A DNA stretch of 64,000 nucleotides from Anatilimnocola aggregata. GTDB taxonomy: Bacteria; Planctomycetota; Planctomycetia; Pirellulales; Pirellulaceae. The notes under the pieces are model-generated. The model saw only the letters and a program-made list of their open reading frames with translations, was not told where the DNA came from and did not search any database. The translations under genes were made by a program, and so were the position numbers. Below are positions 1-10,045 of the stretch, piece by piece. The stretch lies in NCBI RefSeq assembly GCF_007747655.1, contig NZ_CP036274.1:7440001-7504000 (forward strand), given 5' to 3'. Position 1 is the first letter of the stretch. Every line of letters starts with the position of its first letter.

Positions 1-415
1 TCCCATTCGGTCGAAGAAGCCGAAGACCGACACGAGCTGAAAAGATCTCAAACTCTATCGGCAAAAACAGACCGACATCGCTCGCGGGGCAAATCTGGCT
101 GACTTTTTTCGCACTATGCCCCAATCCCAATCACGGGTAAATTCCCGCAGATAAGGCATCACGGCTACGGTCGGGGGCAGTGGAAGGCTCTTCCCAAGTC
201 CTTTGAAGGCCTTGTCTTAGCCCAAACGAGGGGATGACTCGCGAGCGCTTACAAAGGTTTTACGCATGTGAACCGCTCGCAAAACTCAACTCTGGTCGAT
301 GACCATTACAATTCTGCTGTAGAGACGATCCGGCACACTTCGTGTGGGAAAGTCGAAAATCGGAAATGACCCAGTGGCTGCTGCAAACAGCGCCGCGCAT
401 TACAAGGGAACGACC
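1..415. other. Left edge, no convincing gene
   Basis: I see no complete gene here. One plus-strand frame enters from the window edge and stops at TGA 38-40, reading PIRSKKPKTDTS. It could be the basic tail of a gene that starts outside the window, but twelve codons cannot prove it. The rest is probably the leader of the desaturase gene. The small minus-strand open frame across 260-598 is a shadow of that gene. Confidence 0.4.
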
Positions 416-1525
<1,110 letters not shown>

Positions 1526-1554
1526 CCGTCCCTGATTCGACAGTCTGAAATCTC

Positions 1555-1590
1555 GAACGGCCCGCAGCTAAAACTTGCGGGCTGTTCTAT
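1555..1590 (+). terminator. Rho-independent-like terminator after desaturase
   Basis: The arms GAACGGCCCGCA (1555-1566) and TGCGGGCTGTTC (1576-1587) pair over 12 positions with one G-T wobble around a 9-base loop. A T-rich run follows. It sits 30 bases after the desaturase stop, so it probably ends that transcript. Confidence 0.7.
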
Positions 1591-1625
1591 TTCTTGATCC
1601 GGAAACTGCCGGATACGATTGATCC

Positions 1626-2849
1626 ATGCCACAACCGCGCAGCGTCATTGTCCTGGTTATCGACCGTTTGGGAGCCGGCTTTCTCGGCCCCTATGGCAAC
1701 ACCTGGTTGGAAACGCCAGCTTTCAATCAGCTCGCCAGCAAGTCGCTCCTCTGCGAACAGATGATCGGCAGTTCGCCTGACCTAGCGACCATCTACCGTG
1801 ACTACTGGTTGGGTGCTGACGCGTGCGGACAAACGAAATCTCTCCCAGCCATAGCCAAAGCAGCCGGCTGTAGTGCGATCCTGCTAACGGACGACGAAGA
1901 AGTTCAACGATTGGCGGGCTCGGCCGACTTTGACGAGTGTCATTTCATCAGCACCTCGAGGGACAACTCGCAGTTTCAACAGCCTGTTGACGATCCGGCG
2001 GCCAGTGCCTTCGCTGCCGTCATGGAGCTAGCACGCGAACTGCTGCGAACTCGCCCGCAGCCTTGTTTCCTATGGATTCATGCTCGGGCAATGAATGGCC
2101 TGTGGGATGCGCCCGTGGAACTCCGCCAGCAGTTTGGCGATGAAGACGATCCAGCACCAGCCGAAATTGTTCAGCCTCCAGAAGAACAAGCAGCCAAAGG
2201 TGAGCAAGATCCCGATTATCTACTTAGTCTTGCGCATGCTTATGCGGGGCAAGTCTCAATGGTCGACATCTGCCTGCAATCGCTGCTGGAAGCGGTCGAC
2301 GAATTGCCGAATACGGAGGAGTGTATTTTCGCCGTGACTTCCCCGCGTGGCTACCCGCTCGGAGAACATGGACGTATCGGTCCCTGCGACAACGCGCTCT
2401 TCGGCGAATTGCTGCAAGTGCCGTGTCTAATTCGCCTGCCCGACGGCGAGGGCGCACTTCTGCGGCTGCAAGAGCTCACCCAACCCGGCGATTTGCTGCC
2501 GACCATTGCCGAAGGCGCAGGTTGGCTGGAGCCGACCGATACCAAACCAATAAACGAATGCCTGCAGCGCAGTTTGCTACGACTCGTACGCGGTGAGCCC
2601 GGTTCGTCGCGACAGTTAATCCAAGCCTCAGCTCCCAAGCAAAAGCTGATTCGCACTCCAGCCTGGCAATTGCGCGTGACCACCACCGAGGCGGGTGAGC
2701 AGTACGAGTTATTCACCAAGCCCGACGACCGCTGGGAGGCCAATGACGTCGCCAACCGTTGCGGCGACATCGTTGCAGCACTAATCGACCATGCAGCGAA
2801 TCCCCTGCAGTCCGAACTCGCGACGGAACTAACTTCGCCGTGGCGGTAG
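1626..2849 (+). CDS. Alkaline-phosphatase superfamily (sulfatase-like) hydrolase, atypical
   Basis: A 407-residue protein whose start, [17 protein letters not shown] followed by TPAFNQLA, matches the metal-binding opening of sulfatases and related alkaline-phosphatase-fold enzymes. A later GEHGRIG segment (about residues 245-250) fits the second metal-binding region. The formylglycine signature C/S-x-P-x-R is not present: the matching place reads [13 protein letters not shown]. It is therefore unlikely to be a formylglycine sulfatase and may be a phosphoesterase, phosphotransferase or inactive homologue. There is no signal peptide, so a cytoplasmic location is likely, unlike most planctomycete sulfatases. 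The ATG at 1626 lies 36 bases after the upstream terminator. The fold assignment is fairly safe; the reaction is unknown. Confidence 0.7.
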   Translation: MPQPRSVIVLVIDRLGAGFLGPYGNTWLETPAFNQLASKSLLCEQMIGSSPDLATIYRDYWLGADACGQTKSLPAIAKAAGCSAILLTDDEEVQRLAGSADFDECHFISTSRDNSQFQQPVDDPAASAFAAVMELARELLRTRPQPCFLWIHARAMNGLWDAPVELRQQFGDEDDPAPAEIVQPPEEQAAKGEQDPDYLLSLAHAYAGQVSMVDICLQSLLEAVDELPNTEECIFAVTSPRGYPLGEHGRIGPCDNALFGELLQVPCLIRLPDGEGALLRLQELTQPGDLLPTIAEGAGWLEPTDTKPINECLQRSLLRLVRGEPGSSRQLIQASAPKQKLIRTPAWQLRVTTTEAGEQYELFTKPDDRWEANDVANRCGDIVAALIDHAANPLQSELATELTSPWR

Positions 2850-2997
2850 AATTCGAGTTTTGGAAGTTCATTCTGCCTTCTACCTTCGCACTTCTGCATT
2901 CCCACCGCTAGCACCGTCATTTTCCATCTGGCTTCAAACGGCACTCGTCCCTAAACTCCGCCGGCCGATTTCTCGATTGCTGGCAAGGAGTGCCGCC

Positions 2998-3846
2998 ATG
3001 CGCATGATCGCTGTGATGAATCAAAAGGGAGGCGTGGGAAAAACCACGTCGGCCGTCAACCTGAGTGCCGCGCTGGCTGAAGCAGGCAAACGCGTCTGCG
3101 TGATCGATCTCGATCCGCAAGCCCATGCATCGTTGCACCTAGGAGTGTCGCTCCGCGATGGGCAACAGTCTGTTTACGACGTGCTGACCGGCGATGCCAT
3201 GCTCCCCGATGTCCGCATGCAAATAGATAAAAGCCTCTGGCTGATCCCTGCCCATCTCGATTTGGCAGCTGCTGAAGTCGAACTGGCCAGCGAGGTGGGG
3301 CGCGAGGTCATCTTGCGCGACAAGCTCGTGCAAGACGACATGCAGTTCGACTACATCATCGTCGATTGCCCGCCGTCTCTCGGCGTCCTCACAATCAACG
3401 CACTGACGATGGTTCGCGAAGTCTTTCTGCCACTGCAGCCTCATTTCCTAGCGCTGCATGGACTGTCGAAATTGCTCCGTACGATCGGCATCGTCAGCAA
3501 GCGGCTGAATCGTGGCCTGCGATTGAGCGGCGTGCTGTTTTGCATGTATGACTCGGGAACTCGCCTGGCGGCAGAAGTCACCAGCGATGTTACTGCCTAC
3601 TTTGAAGGCGAAAAAACTGCGGACAGCATCGCGACCGGCGCGAAGACGTTCGAGACGCGCATTCGCCGCAACATTCGCCTTGCGGAAGCCCCCAGCTTCG
3701 GGCAATCGATCTTTCAGTACTCGCCCCATTCACCGGGCGCTGAAGACTACCGTTCGCTCGCGGGCGAAGTGCTGAGGATGAACTTCGAAGAAGCGCCCAC
3801 AACACTCAAACTGACGACGCACGCCGCTGCACGCCGCGCAGCATGA
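2998..3846 (+). CDS. ParA/Soj-family ATPase (orphan)
   Basis: A 282-residue deviant Walker A ATPase of the ParA/MinD class. KGGVGKTT occupies residues 10-17, the switch segment DLDPQAHAS follows near 37-45, and [15 protein letters not shown] forms the Walker B region near 118-132. These proteins dimerise on ATP, bind DNA or a surface, and position chromosomes, plasmids or protein clusters. I chose ATG 2998 because AAGGAG sits 7 bases upstream and the conserved domain starts at residue 3; an open frame begins further upstream at 2860 but adds only unlikely residues. No ParB gene or parS-like repeat is visible nearby, so its cargo is unknown. A strong hairpin lies 29 bases after the stop. Confidence 0.9.
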   Translation: MRMIAVMNQKGGVGKTTSAVNLSAALAEAGKRVCVIDLDPQAHASLHLGVSLRDGQQSVYDVLTGDAMLPDVRMQIDKSLWLIPAHLDLAAAEVELASEVGREVILRDKLVQDDMQFDYIIVDCPPSLGVLTINALTMVREVFLPLQPHFLALHGLSKLLRTIGIVSKRLNRGLRLSGVLFCMYDSGTRLAAEVTSDVTAYFEGEKTADSIATGAKTFETRIRRNIRLAEAPSFGQSIFQYSPHSPGAEDYRSLAGEVLRMNFEEAPTTLKLTTHAAARRAA

Positions 3847-3874
3847 CCTAGCTCACTCGAAGCTGCAAGAAATA

Positions 3875-3911
3875 GAACCAGGGGCGAAGCAAGAAGCTTC
3901 GCCCCTGGTTC
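3875..3911. terminator. Perfect 16-bp hairpin between convergent genes
   Basis: Arms at 3875-3890 and 3896-3911 (GAACCAGGGGCGAAGC and its complement) pair perfectly around the loop AAGAA. It lies between the convergent parA-like gene and a small lipoprotein gene, so it can serve both directions. No T-tract follows on either strand, so it may work as an RNA-stabilising 3' hairpin instead of a classic terminator. Confidence 0.65.
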
Positions 3912-3970
3912 GTTGAGTATCACGATTCGATCACAGTCTGCGGTGACTGCGATCAACTAACTGAAGGAAA

Positions 3971-4225
3971 CTATTCCTTCTTCTCTTCTGGCGCTGGGGC
4001 AGCGGGAGCCTCAGGAGCAGGAGCTGGTGTGGCTTCTGGCGCTGGGGCAGGAGTGCCTTCCGGAGCAGGAGGAGTCGTGTCGCCAGTGGTCGGAGGTGCT
4101 TCGACAGGAGCTTCGGGAGTCACGGCGGGGGTTTCGACTTTGGGTGCTTCAGCAGGCTTTGGTTCGCAACCAACAGTCGACAGACCCAGACCAGCGATCA
4201 CGAGCAGAGCAAACAACTTCTTCAT
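3971..4225 (-). CDS. Small Pro/Ala/Glu-rich lipoprotein
   Basis: An 84-residue protein with a clear lipoprotein signal: MKKLFALLVIAGLGLSTVGC, with Cys20 as the probable lipidation site. The mature part is almost entirely Pro, Ala and Glu with repeated PAPEATP-like units and ends EEKKE. Such a chain is expected to be extended and disordered, anchored to a membrane. No enzymatic domain is present. Planctomycetes carry many short lipoproteins of this kind, with unknown roles. The start is well fixed by the signal peptide. It stands alone and is convergent with the ParA-like gene. Confidence 0.75.
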   Translation of the reverse strand: MKKLFALLVIAGLGLSTVGCEPKPAEAPKVETPAVTPEAPVEAPPTTGDTTPPAPEGTPAPAPEATPAPAPEAPAAPAPEEKKE

Positions 4226-4546
4226 GATTTCTCTTCCTCACACGGAAATGGACAAAAACCGTTTAACGATCAGCAGGACGACCCTGCTTGAGTTGCCAAA
4301 ATACAAGTCGACAACATTACGAGACCGTCACTGGGCAGCGTATTCCCGGAATCTTCCAAAAAGTGGAAAAACACCGGCGAACCGCTTTCGCGGCGCGCAA
4401 AGCTACCCATGTTGGGAACTTAGGTCGCTGCTGGGCGGCTGATTGGTCCCTTCAGCCGATTTTCTCGCCAATAATGCGGGCAGGAGGAGCGAATTTCGGG
4501 AATAATCAGGCGCTAGAACGGTTCTTCACTCAAAGCGAGGCGATCA
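4226..4546. other. Divergent intergenic region
   Basis: This 321-base gap separates the lipoprotein gene (minus) from the ECF sigma gene (plus) and must contain both promoters. A small hairpin, AGCAGG (4272-4277) with CCTGCT (4283-4288), lies about 50 bases upstream of the lipoprotein start. No coding frame is convincing. Confidence 0.5.
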
Positions 4547-5239
4547 ATGGCGGATCAGCCCCGGCCGGGCACGACGCAATCACCAGTAACTCCTGCGGAC
4601 CTTTTGTCCGCCCAGGGAGTTACTTCGTCGACCCAGCCAGCTGAATTGTCACTCGCAGACTTGATTCGCGATCATGCGGCTCCGTTGTATCGGTATGCCT
4701 TTCGGTTAACTGGCCAGGCCAGCGACGCGGAAGATCTGGTGCAGCAGACGTTTCTGATCGCACAACAAAAATTGCATCAGATACGAGCAGCAGAGCGTGC
4801 TGCGGGCTGGCTGTTTGCTGTTTTGCGAAGTTGTTTTTTGCGGTCGCGGCGGAAGAAGATTCCCCTCACCAGCGAGGATCAGTTTCCGCTCGACAATGTG
4901 GCAGCGCAACCGGCCGGCGAAGCCGACGACAGTTGGCTCGACCGCGAAACGCTGCAAGCAGCACTCGCGGAAATGCCCGACGAGTTCAAGCTGGTCGTGC
5001 TGATGTTTTATTTCGAAGACTTGACGTATAAGGAAATTGCCGCCCAGCTAGAAGTTCCGATCGGCACTGTTATGAGCCGGCTTTCCCGAGGCAAAGCCCA
5101 TTTGCGCCGGCGCCTAGCTCCCGAGACTGCGCCCGAACCTCTAGCTGAACGCAGCGACAGTACAAAAAATGACAAACTGGCCGGTGACATAACCAGCCGC
5201 ACCAGTTCTCAATGGAGTATTCCCTCAGCCAAGAGTTAA
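4547..5239 (+). CDS. ECF-type RNA polymerase sigma factor
   Basis: A 230-residue extracytoplasmic-function sigma factor. Region 2 runs about residues 33-100 (DHAAPLYRYAFRLTGQASDAEDLVQQTF, then AAGWLFAVLRSCFLRSRRKK) and region 4 about 135-195 (LQAALAEMPDEFKLVVLMFYFEDLTYKEIAAQLEVPIGTVMSRLSRGKAHLRRRL). The 30-residue N-terminal extension and 35-residue tail are polar and not part of the core. GAGG lies upstream of the ATG. The next gene, 68 bases downstream, encodes a single-pass membrane protein that is the natural candidate for its anti-sigma partner. The target promoters are unknown. Confidence 0.9.
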   Translation: MADQPRPGTTQSPVTPADLLSAQGVTSSTQPAELSLADLIRDHAAPLYRYAFRLTGQASDAEDLVQQTFLIAQQKLHQIRAAERAAGWLFAVLRSCFLRSRRKKIPLTSEDQFPLDNVAAQPAGEADDSWLDRETLQAALAEMPDEFKLVVLMFYFEDLTYKEIAAQLEVPIGTVMSRLSRGKAHLRRRLAPETAPEPLAERSDSTKNDKLAGDITSRTSSQWSIPSAKS

Positions 5240-5307
5240 CCCTCGCAGCTGAGGCTGTAATGGATTGCTAACCCGAGTCGATTGCCGAGCAAAGTGATTG
5301 ATCCTGC

Positions 5308-6114
5308 ATGGAAACGAAACCAAACTGGCGCGAATTGCTCGATGCTTGCCGCATCGATCAGAACGACCCTCAGCGGCCCGAATTGGCTGCCGAGTTGGCT
5401 CCTCTCGCGCGCGAACTACCAACTCAGCCCGACTTGGTCGAGGCTTTAAATCGCTCGCAACAGTTCGACCGCAACGTTCGATCGGCGCTCGAGGACGTCC
5501 CAATTCCAGCCAGTCTTGCAGAACGTTTGCTCGCCGGTTGTGACGCTCACATGGTTGCGCCCGCAGATGCTCCAACGGTTCCGACAGCCCCCGAGCCGGT
5601 TTTCACATCCACAGCTTGGTCGCGGCGCAAGGCGTTGACCGTGCTGGCGACAGCAGCCAGTCTGCTTGTGCTGTTGCTCGGAGGAATTGGCACCGCCCTT
5701 CGGCTCAACAAACCCCAGCACGTTACCAATGACGAATTGGCGCTTCGCGCTACGCAGTGGTTCAATCACTGCGGGCCCGCCGCCAAGTGGCTGCCAGGCT
5801 CGCAGGCTCCGCTCAAGCAATTTCCACTCGACCGGGCAATTGTAGTTAGGCCGAGTCGCTGGGCCCAAATCGATCCGCAAACGGTAGCCTACGAACTCGT
5901 CTTGCCGCGAACCGGACAGCGCGCGTTGCTGTTCGTCCACCATAATTCATTGCCTCATCCGCAACTGCGGACTTACCCTTCGACTCGCCTCAATTCATCC
6001 GGCGGGATCATGCTTGGTGCCTGGCGTAGGGGGGAAGTGATCTATGTGCTGTCAGTCGTCGAAAATGGCGATCAACGGCTCGACGACTTCATCAAATCGG
6101 TGCCACAGGCCTAA
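5308..6114 (+). CDS. Single-pass membrane protein, putative anti-sigma partner
   Basis: A 268-residue protein with a soluble N-terminus of about 110 residues, one transmembrane helix near residues 111-132 (ALTVLATAASLLVLLLGGIGTAL) and a C-terminal domain outside the membrane. The N-terminal part has LAERLLAG-type helices as in planctomycete anti-sigma proteins but no HxxxCxxC zinc motif, so it is not a classic ZAS anti-sigma factor. The position directly after an ECF sigma gene and the topology suggest that it holds the sigma factor at the membrane and releases it on an external signal. The C-terminal domain (about 150-268) is not one I recognise. The role is inferred from context. Confidence 0.65.
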   Translation: METKPNWRELLDACRIDQNDPQRPELAAELAPLARELPTQPDLVEALNRSQQFDRNVRSALEDVPIPASLAERLLAGCDAHMVAPADAPTVPTAPEPVFTSTAWSRRKALTVLATAASLLVLLLGGIGTALRLNKPQHVTNDELALRATQWFNHCGPAAKWLPGSQAPLKQFPLDRAIVVRPSRWAQIDPQTVAYELVLPRTGQRALLFVHHNSLPHPQLRTYPSTRLNSSGGIMLGAWRRGEVIYVLSVVENGDQRLDDFIKSVPQA

Positions 6115-6276
6115 TGCTTAGCCGTCATGTTTAGCTGACCGTTAAAGTTTGACACGACTTTGCGGGGCGTGCGCGTTGTATTGGTTTTTTCGGGCAAAGC
6201 AGGACGATGCCTTGCCTATGCACGGGCCATTCTTGTCGGAAGCCCGGCCAGCCAATCCGCAGCAAGGATGCCTGCA

Positions 6277-6774
6277 ATGAAGCTTTTCGCCGCCAGCGTT
6301 TGCCTATTCACCATCAGCTTGTCGGCTGTTGCCTCCGCTCAAGAAGGCCCGCTCGGATTCGACCGGCCATTGCCGCCGCCGATGCCCGCCGCTGTACTGC
6401 AACCGGTACTGCAAACCATTCCCCAACAGGTTCGCCCCGGTGATCAGTCCGAAGACCAAGTGACGCTTCCTGGCGTTTCGTCCTCGCAGATGACGCCCGA
6501 AATGTACCTGTACTTGCACGAACTCAAGCGGCACGATGACCCCAAACAGGCCGTTCGCCGCAAGGCCGAACTGAAGACCGCTCAACGGATGCAACGTCTC
6601 GCGGCCCAGAAGTGGTTCGGCGTTTCGAACGCTCGCCCCATGGCCTCGGCCCAGCCCTTCATGGACCTCTACTCGCCCCGCTGGATCGGCAACAGTTACA
6701 ACGCCATGGATTGGGCAGCCGTTCAAGGTGGCCCAACTGTATTGCGAATCGAAACACAGAACGTGCAGCGGTAA
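6277..6774 (+). CDS. Secreted protein of unknown function
   Basis: A 165-residue protein with a signal peptide (MKLFAASVCLFTISLSAVASAQ, likely cleaved after ASA). The mature part has a Pro-rich start (PLPPPMPA), a charged helical stretch (LHELKRHDDPKQAVRRKAELKTAQRM near 75-110) and an aromatic C-terminal region. I chose ATG 6277 because AAGGA lies 8 bases upstream and the signal peptide then begins at residue 1; the frame stays open back to 6160. I know no family for it. It is probably periplasmic or surface-exposed. It is convergent with the methyltransferase gene, 42 bases away. Confidence 0.65.
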   Translation: MKLFAASVCLFTISLSAVASAQEGPLGFDRPLPPPMPAAVLQPVLQTIPQQVRPGDQSEDQVTLPGVSSSQMTPEMYLYLHELKRHDDPKQAVRRKAELKTAQRMQRLAAQKWFGVSNARPMASAQPFMDLYSPRWIGNSYNAMDWAAVQGGPTVLRIETQNVQR

Positions 6775-6816
6775 GCAATGGCGACTCGGCAAGCCCCTCA
6801 CCTTCCCGAGTAAAAG

Positions 6817-7815
6817 CTACGCCGGCACAGCTTCCAAAATATCGAGTTCGCCGGCGGTATGCACGACGCGCTGGAGCTTGAGGCCGGCGGCGGCGAACAG
6901 TTCGCGATATTCGCTTTCGGTTCGCTCTTTCCCTTCGGGGATGACAAGCATCGTCAGGTCGAGCCACTTCACGAAACCGGGCTCGTTGCCTGTGGGAACC
7001 ACGCTTTCCACGACCAGTACCTTGCCATTCGGGCCGATGGCCGCGCGGCAGTTCTTCAGAATCGTAATGCACTTGGCATCGTCCCAGTCGTGAATGATGT
7101 GCCGCATCATGATCGCGTCGGCGGTGACATTCACCTGTTCGAAGAAGCTGCCGCTCACCAGTTCGCAGCGAGCAAGCACACCGGCGGCCGAGAGATTGGG
7201 CTTTGCACGCTCGACGACGTGAGGCAAGTCAAACAACACGCCTTTCAGTTTGGGATTACGTTGCAAAATGGTGGCGATCGTCGAGCCGTTTCCGCCGCCG
7301 ACATCGCACAAAGTGCCGAACTGCGAAAAGTCATACGCGTCGGCCATGAGCGCCGTCTCTTTGCCGTGGATGCTGGTCATCGCGGCATCGAAGACCGCGG
7401 CCTGCTCGGGATGCTTGCCCAGGTAATCGAAGACTCCTTCGCCGTAGACCTTTCGAAAACTCCCCTGCCCCGTTTGAATGCTGTAGAGCAATTCGCCCCA
7501 GGCAGAAAAATGCTCTTCGCCCATCATCACAGCCATTGCCCACTGCGAATCCTCGGCATTCTTTCGCAGCGGGTCGGCCAGTGGCGAAAGGGCGAACTTT
7601 CCATCGGCCTGTTGCGTGAAGACACCCACGCTGGAAAGAGCCCGGAGCATGCGAAACAGCGCACCTTCGTCGGTGCTAGTTGCTTTCGCCAGCTCGGCAA
7701 CACTTTTGGGTCCGCTCGCTAACTTGTCGGCCAGTTCTAACTTCGCCGCGACATAGATGGCCTGCGAAGTCCAATAACCGGTGATCATCTGCTTTAGAGC
7801 GAGGACGTTGTTCAT
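6817..7815 (-). CDS. SAM-dependent O-methyltransferase (Methyltransf_2 / CrtF-like)
   Basis: A 332-residue enzyme of the plant/bacterial O-methyltransferase class that moves a methyl group from S-adenosylmethionine to a hydroxyl of a small aromatic or isoprenoid substrate. The N-terminal winged-helix dimerisation domain (about 1-100) contains KSVAELAKATSTDEGALFRMLRALSSVGVF. The SAM-binding glycine motif is LCDVGGGNGSTIATIL near 168-183. MMRHIIHDWDDAKCITILKN carries the catalytic His-Asp region (about 236-255), and the late GPNGKVLVVE motif is intact. The substrate cannot be deduced. It is downstream of the aguBA pair on the same strand but separated by a 24-bp inverted repeat that probably isolates the two units. 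Confidence 0.88.
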   Translation of the reverse strand: MNNVLALKQMITGYWTSQAIYVAAKLELADKLASGPKSVAELAKATSTDEGALFRMLRALSSVGVFTQQADGKFALSPLADPLRKNAEDSQWAMAVMMGEEHFSAWGELLYSIQTGQGSFRKVYGEGVFDYLGKHPEQAAVFDAAMTSIHGKETALMADAYDFSQFGTLCDVGGGNGSTIATILQRNPKLKGVLFDLPHVVERAKPNLSAAGVLARCELVSGSFFEQVNVTADAIMMRHIIHDWDDAKCITILKNCRAAIGPNGKVLVVESVVPTGNEPGFVKWLDLTMLVIPEGKERTESEYRELFAAAGLKLQRVVHTAGELDILEAVPA

Positions 7816-7832
7816 AGCAGGTCAAATCGATG

Positions 7833-7896
7833 GTAGCTGAATTCGCCAGAATTCAGTCGTCTCGAGTATTTCCTGAATTCTGGCGAATTCAGCTAC
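7833..7896. repeat. Perfect 24-bp inverted repeat (REP/MITE-like hairpin)
   Basis: The arms at 7833-7856 and 7873-7896 are exact complements around a 16-base loop. The core is the palindromic GAATTCTGGCGAATTC type. It overlaps the last four bases of the agmatine deiminase gene and separates it from the methyltransferase gene. It would make a very stable RNA hairpin at the 3' end of the aguBA transcript. No T-tract follows. A degenerate copy of the core (ATTCTGGCGAGTTCGCC) lies at 18978-18994. Confidence 0.75.
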
Positions 7897-8948
7897 AAAT
7901 GAGCCAACGGCTCTTGTTGGCTGAGGCAATGGAACGAGCCCAAGCCCCAGACTAGATCAAGCGATGGGCTGCCGACGACCTGGTGCTTGGGCATCAAATC
8001 TTGCAAGATGCCGATGGCCGTCGCATCGGCGGGGTCGCCAAACTGAGGCACGATTACGGCGTCGTTCACAATCAGGAAGTTTCCGTAACCGGCCGGCAGA
8101 CGTTGATCGTCAACGAACAAGGGCTTCGGTAGCGGCAGCCTCACGACTTCGAAAGGCCGTCCTTCCAGGTCGGTGAGATTCTGCAACTCAACGAGATTCT
8201 GCTGAGTAGGGCCGTAGTTATCGTCGGTGGGATCGTCGCAGACGCAGACGACGATCGTGCGCGGATTGATAAAGCGCGCGATCTGGTCGATGTGCCCGTC
8301 GGTATCGTCGCCCGCCATCTCACCGCCGGTGAGCCAGAGGACTTTCTTAATCGCCAAATAGTCGGCGAGGTACCTTTCCACTTGCTCGCGGGACAAGTGT
8401 GGATTGCGATTGGGATTCAGCAGGCACGATTCAGTCGTTATCAGCAGCCCCTCGCCATTTCCTTCGATCGCGCCACCTTCGAGGATGATGCCCGGAGTAA
8501 ACACTTTTCGTCCCTGCAACTTGCCAATGATCTTCGGCACCAGGTTGTCTTTGTCGAAGGGCGGATACTTGCCGCCCCAAGCGTTGTATTCCCAGTCGAC
8601 CAGCGCGGGCTGAGTTCCCTTAGGCCCGCTGAGGAAAATAGGCCCGTGGTCGCGACACCAGGCATCGTTGGTGGCGATATCGTGAATCGTCACGTTTGGC
8701 AGATCACCGACCAGCGACTTCGCCTGCGCGAGAATCTCGCTTCCGCCCGCCAGGATGTTCACGGGCTCGTAGCGGGCGATGGTCCGGACGAATTGCGCAA
8801 ACTCCGCAGGGACTGGCTCGAACTTGTCGGGCCAGGTTGCGGGATTGCGCGGCCAACTGAGCCAGACCGAAGCCTGGCGTTCCCATTCAGCGGGCCAGCG
8901 ATAGCCGAGAGAGGCAGGAGTCTGTGCAGGAGCAGTTTCAGCGGGCAT
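7893..8948 (-). CDS. aguA: Agmatine deiminase (agmatine iminohydrolase)
   Basis: A 351-residue member of the guanidino-modifying PAD_porph family that hydrolyses agmatine to N-carbamoylputrescine and ammonia in the cytoplasm. Characteristic blocks are NDAWCRDHGP (about 95-104), LEGGAIEGNGEG (about 157-168), GDDTDGHID (the His/Asp pair) and the C-terminal nucleophile motif GSFHCLSQQEP with Cys341. The length is normal for the family. Its start overlaps the end of the N-carbamoylputrescine amidase gene by 11 bases, so the two are co-translated and form a complete agmatine-to-putrescine route. No arginine decarboxylase gene is in the window to make the agmatine. Confidence 0.92.
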   Translation of the reverse strand: MPAETAPAQTPASLGYRWPAEWERQASVWLSWPRNPATWPDKFEPVPAEFAQFVRTIARYEPVNILAGGSEILAQAKSLVGDLPNVTIHDIATNDAWCRDHGPIFLSGPKGTQPALVDWEYNAWGGKYPPFDKDNLVPKIIGKLQGRKVFTPGIILEGGAIEGNGEGLLITTESCLLNPNRNPHLSREQVERYLADYLAIKKVLWLTGGEMAGDDTDGHIDQIARFINPRTIVVCVCDDPTDDNYGPTQQNLVELQNLTDLEGRPFEVVRLPLPKPLFVDDQRLPAGYGNFLIVNDAVIVPQFGDPADATAIGILQDLMPKHQVVGSPSLDLVWGLGSFHCLSQQEPLAHL

Positions 8949-9831
8949 CGTCTATGTACCGTTTTGTCAAATCGCCGTAAGCGTCAATGCGTCGATCGCG
9001 CAGAAATGGCCAATGCGTGCGGACAACATCGATCAAACCCAAGTCGCAAGGGACGATCAGCGTTTCTTCCCCTTCGTGCTTAGCCTTCGCCAGCAAATTA
9101 CCGTTGGGATCGCTGACGAATGAACCGCCCCAGAATTGCAGGGCGCCTTCGAGGCCGACACGATTCGGGGCGGCGACGAAGACGCCATTCGCAATCGCGT
9201 GGCTGCGCATCATGGTTTCCCAAGCACTGTGCTGGCTGGCACCGAAGACTTCTTTCTCTTCCGGCAGCCAACCGATGGCCGTGGGATAGAACATGATCTC
9301 TGCGCCGCTCAGGGCCGTGAGGCGAGCTGCTTCCGGATACCACTGGTCCCAACACACGCAGACGCCGACCTTGCCGAACTTGGTCTGAAAGCTGCGGAAA
9401 CCAAGATCGCCGGGCGTGAAGTAGAACTTCTCGTAAAAGAGCGGATCGTCTGGGATGTGCATCTTGCGATAAAGGCCAAGTTGCGTGCCGTCCGCATCGA
9501 AGATGACCGCCGTGTTGTGATAAAGTCCCGGCGCACGACGCTCGAAGAGCGAGCCGACAATCACCACGCCATGCTGCTTGGCAGCTACTTGGAGTGCATT
9601 GCTGGTGGGCCCGGGAATGGACTCAGCCTGGTCGAACTTGGCGTGGTCTTCGCTCTGGCAGAAGTAGTGCCCGGCAAACAGCTCTTGCAGGCAGATGACA
9701 TTCGCCCCCTTGGCCGCGGCGTCGGCAATCTTCGCCAGCGCTTTTTCGACGTTCGGTTCTTTTGCCTCAGTGCAAGTCATCTGCACAACGGCAACATTCA
9801 CAACCCGCGAGTTTTTGTATTGATAGGTCAT
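8938..9831 (-). CDS. aguB: N-carbamoylputrescine amidase
   Basis: A 297-residue nitrilase-superfamily amidohydrolase that turns N-carbamoylputrescine into putrescine, CO2 and ammonia. The Glu-Lys-Cys catalytic set is visible: Glu50 in CLQELFAGHYFC, Lys123 in LYRKMHIPDD and Cys160 in VCVCWDQWYPEAARL. The IPDDP and FYFTPGD segments and the downstream FVAAPNRVGLEG block fit the plant/bacterial AguB type better than other nitrilases. I chose ATG 9831 (MTYQYKNSRVV) because the conserved domain starts there; the frame is open back to 9885. It is the first gene of a two-gene operon with aguA. Confidence 0.9.
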   Translation of the reverse strand: MTYQYKNSRVVNVAVVQMTCTEAKEPNVEKALAKIADAAAKGANVICLQELFAGHYFCQSEDHAKFDQAESIPGPTSNALQVAAKQHGVVIVGSLFERRAPGLYHNTAVIFDADGTQLGLYRKMHIPDDPLFYEKFYFTPGDLGFRSFQTKFGKVGVCVCWDQWYPEAARLTALSGAEIMFYPTAIGWLPEEKEVFGASQHSAWETMMRSHAIANGVFVAAPNRVGLEGALQFWGGSFVSDPNGNLLAKAKHEGEETLIVPCDLGLIDVVRTHWPFLRDRRIDAYGDLTKRYIDDAR

Positions 9832-10045
9832 CGCACCGGAGGGTGAAAATGAAGGGAGAAGGCGAAAGCGTGGCATTATACGCAATCGTGTGCGGCCTGT
9901 GACGGGCCAGCCTGACCGCGGCCAACCAGACGGCTATTTTTCTTCGCAGAAAGTTCATCGATTCTTCACGCTGAGGCGGGAAAGTGAGTCGGCTCGTAGG
10001 TGGACAGTTCGTACTATTGTTTTTGTCAGTCGACCGAGGTTGAAC

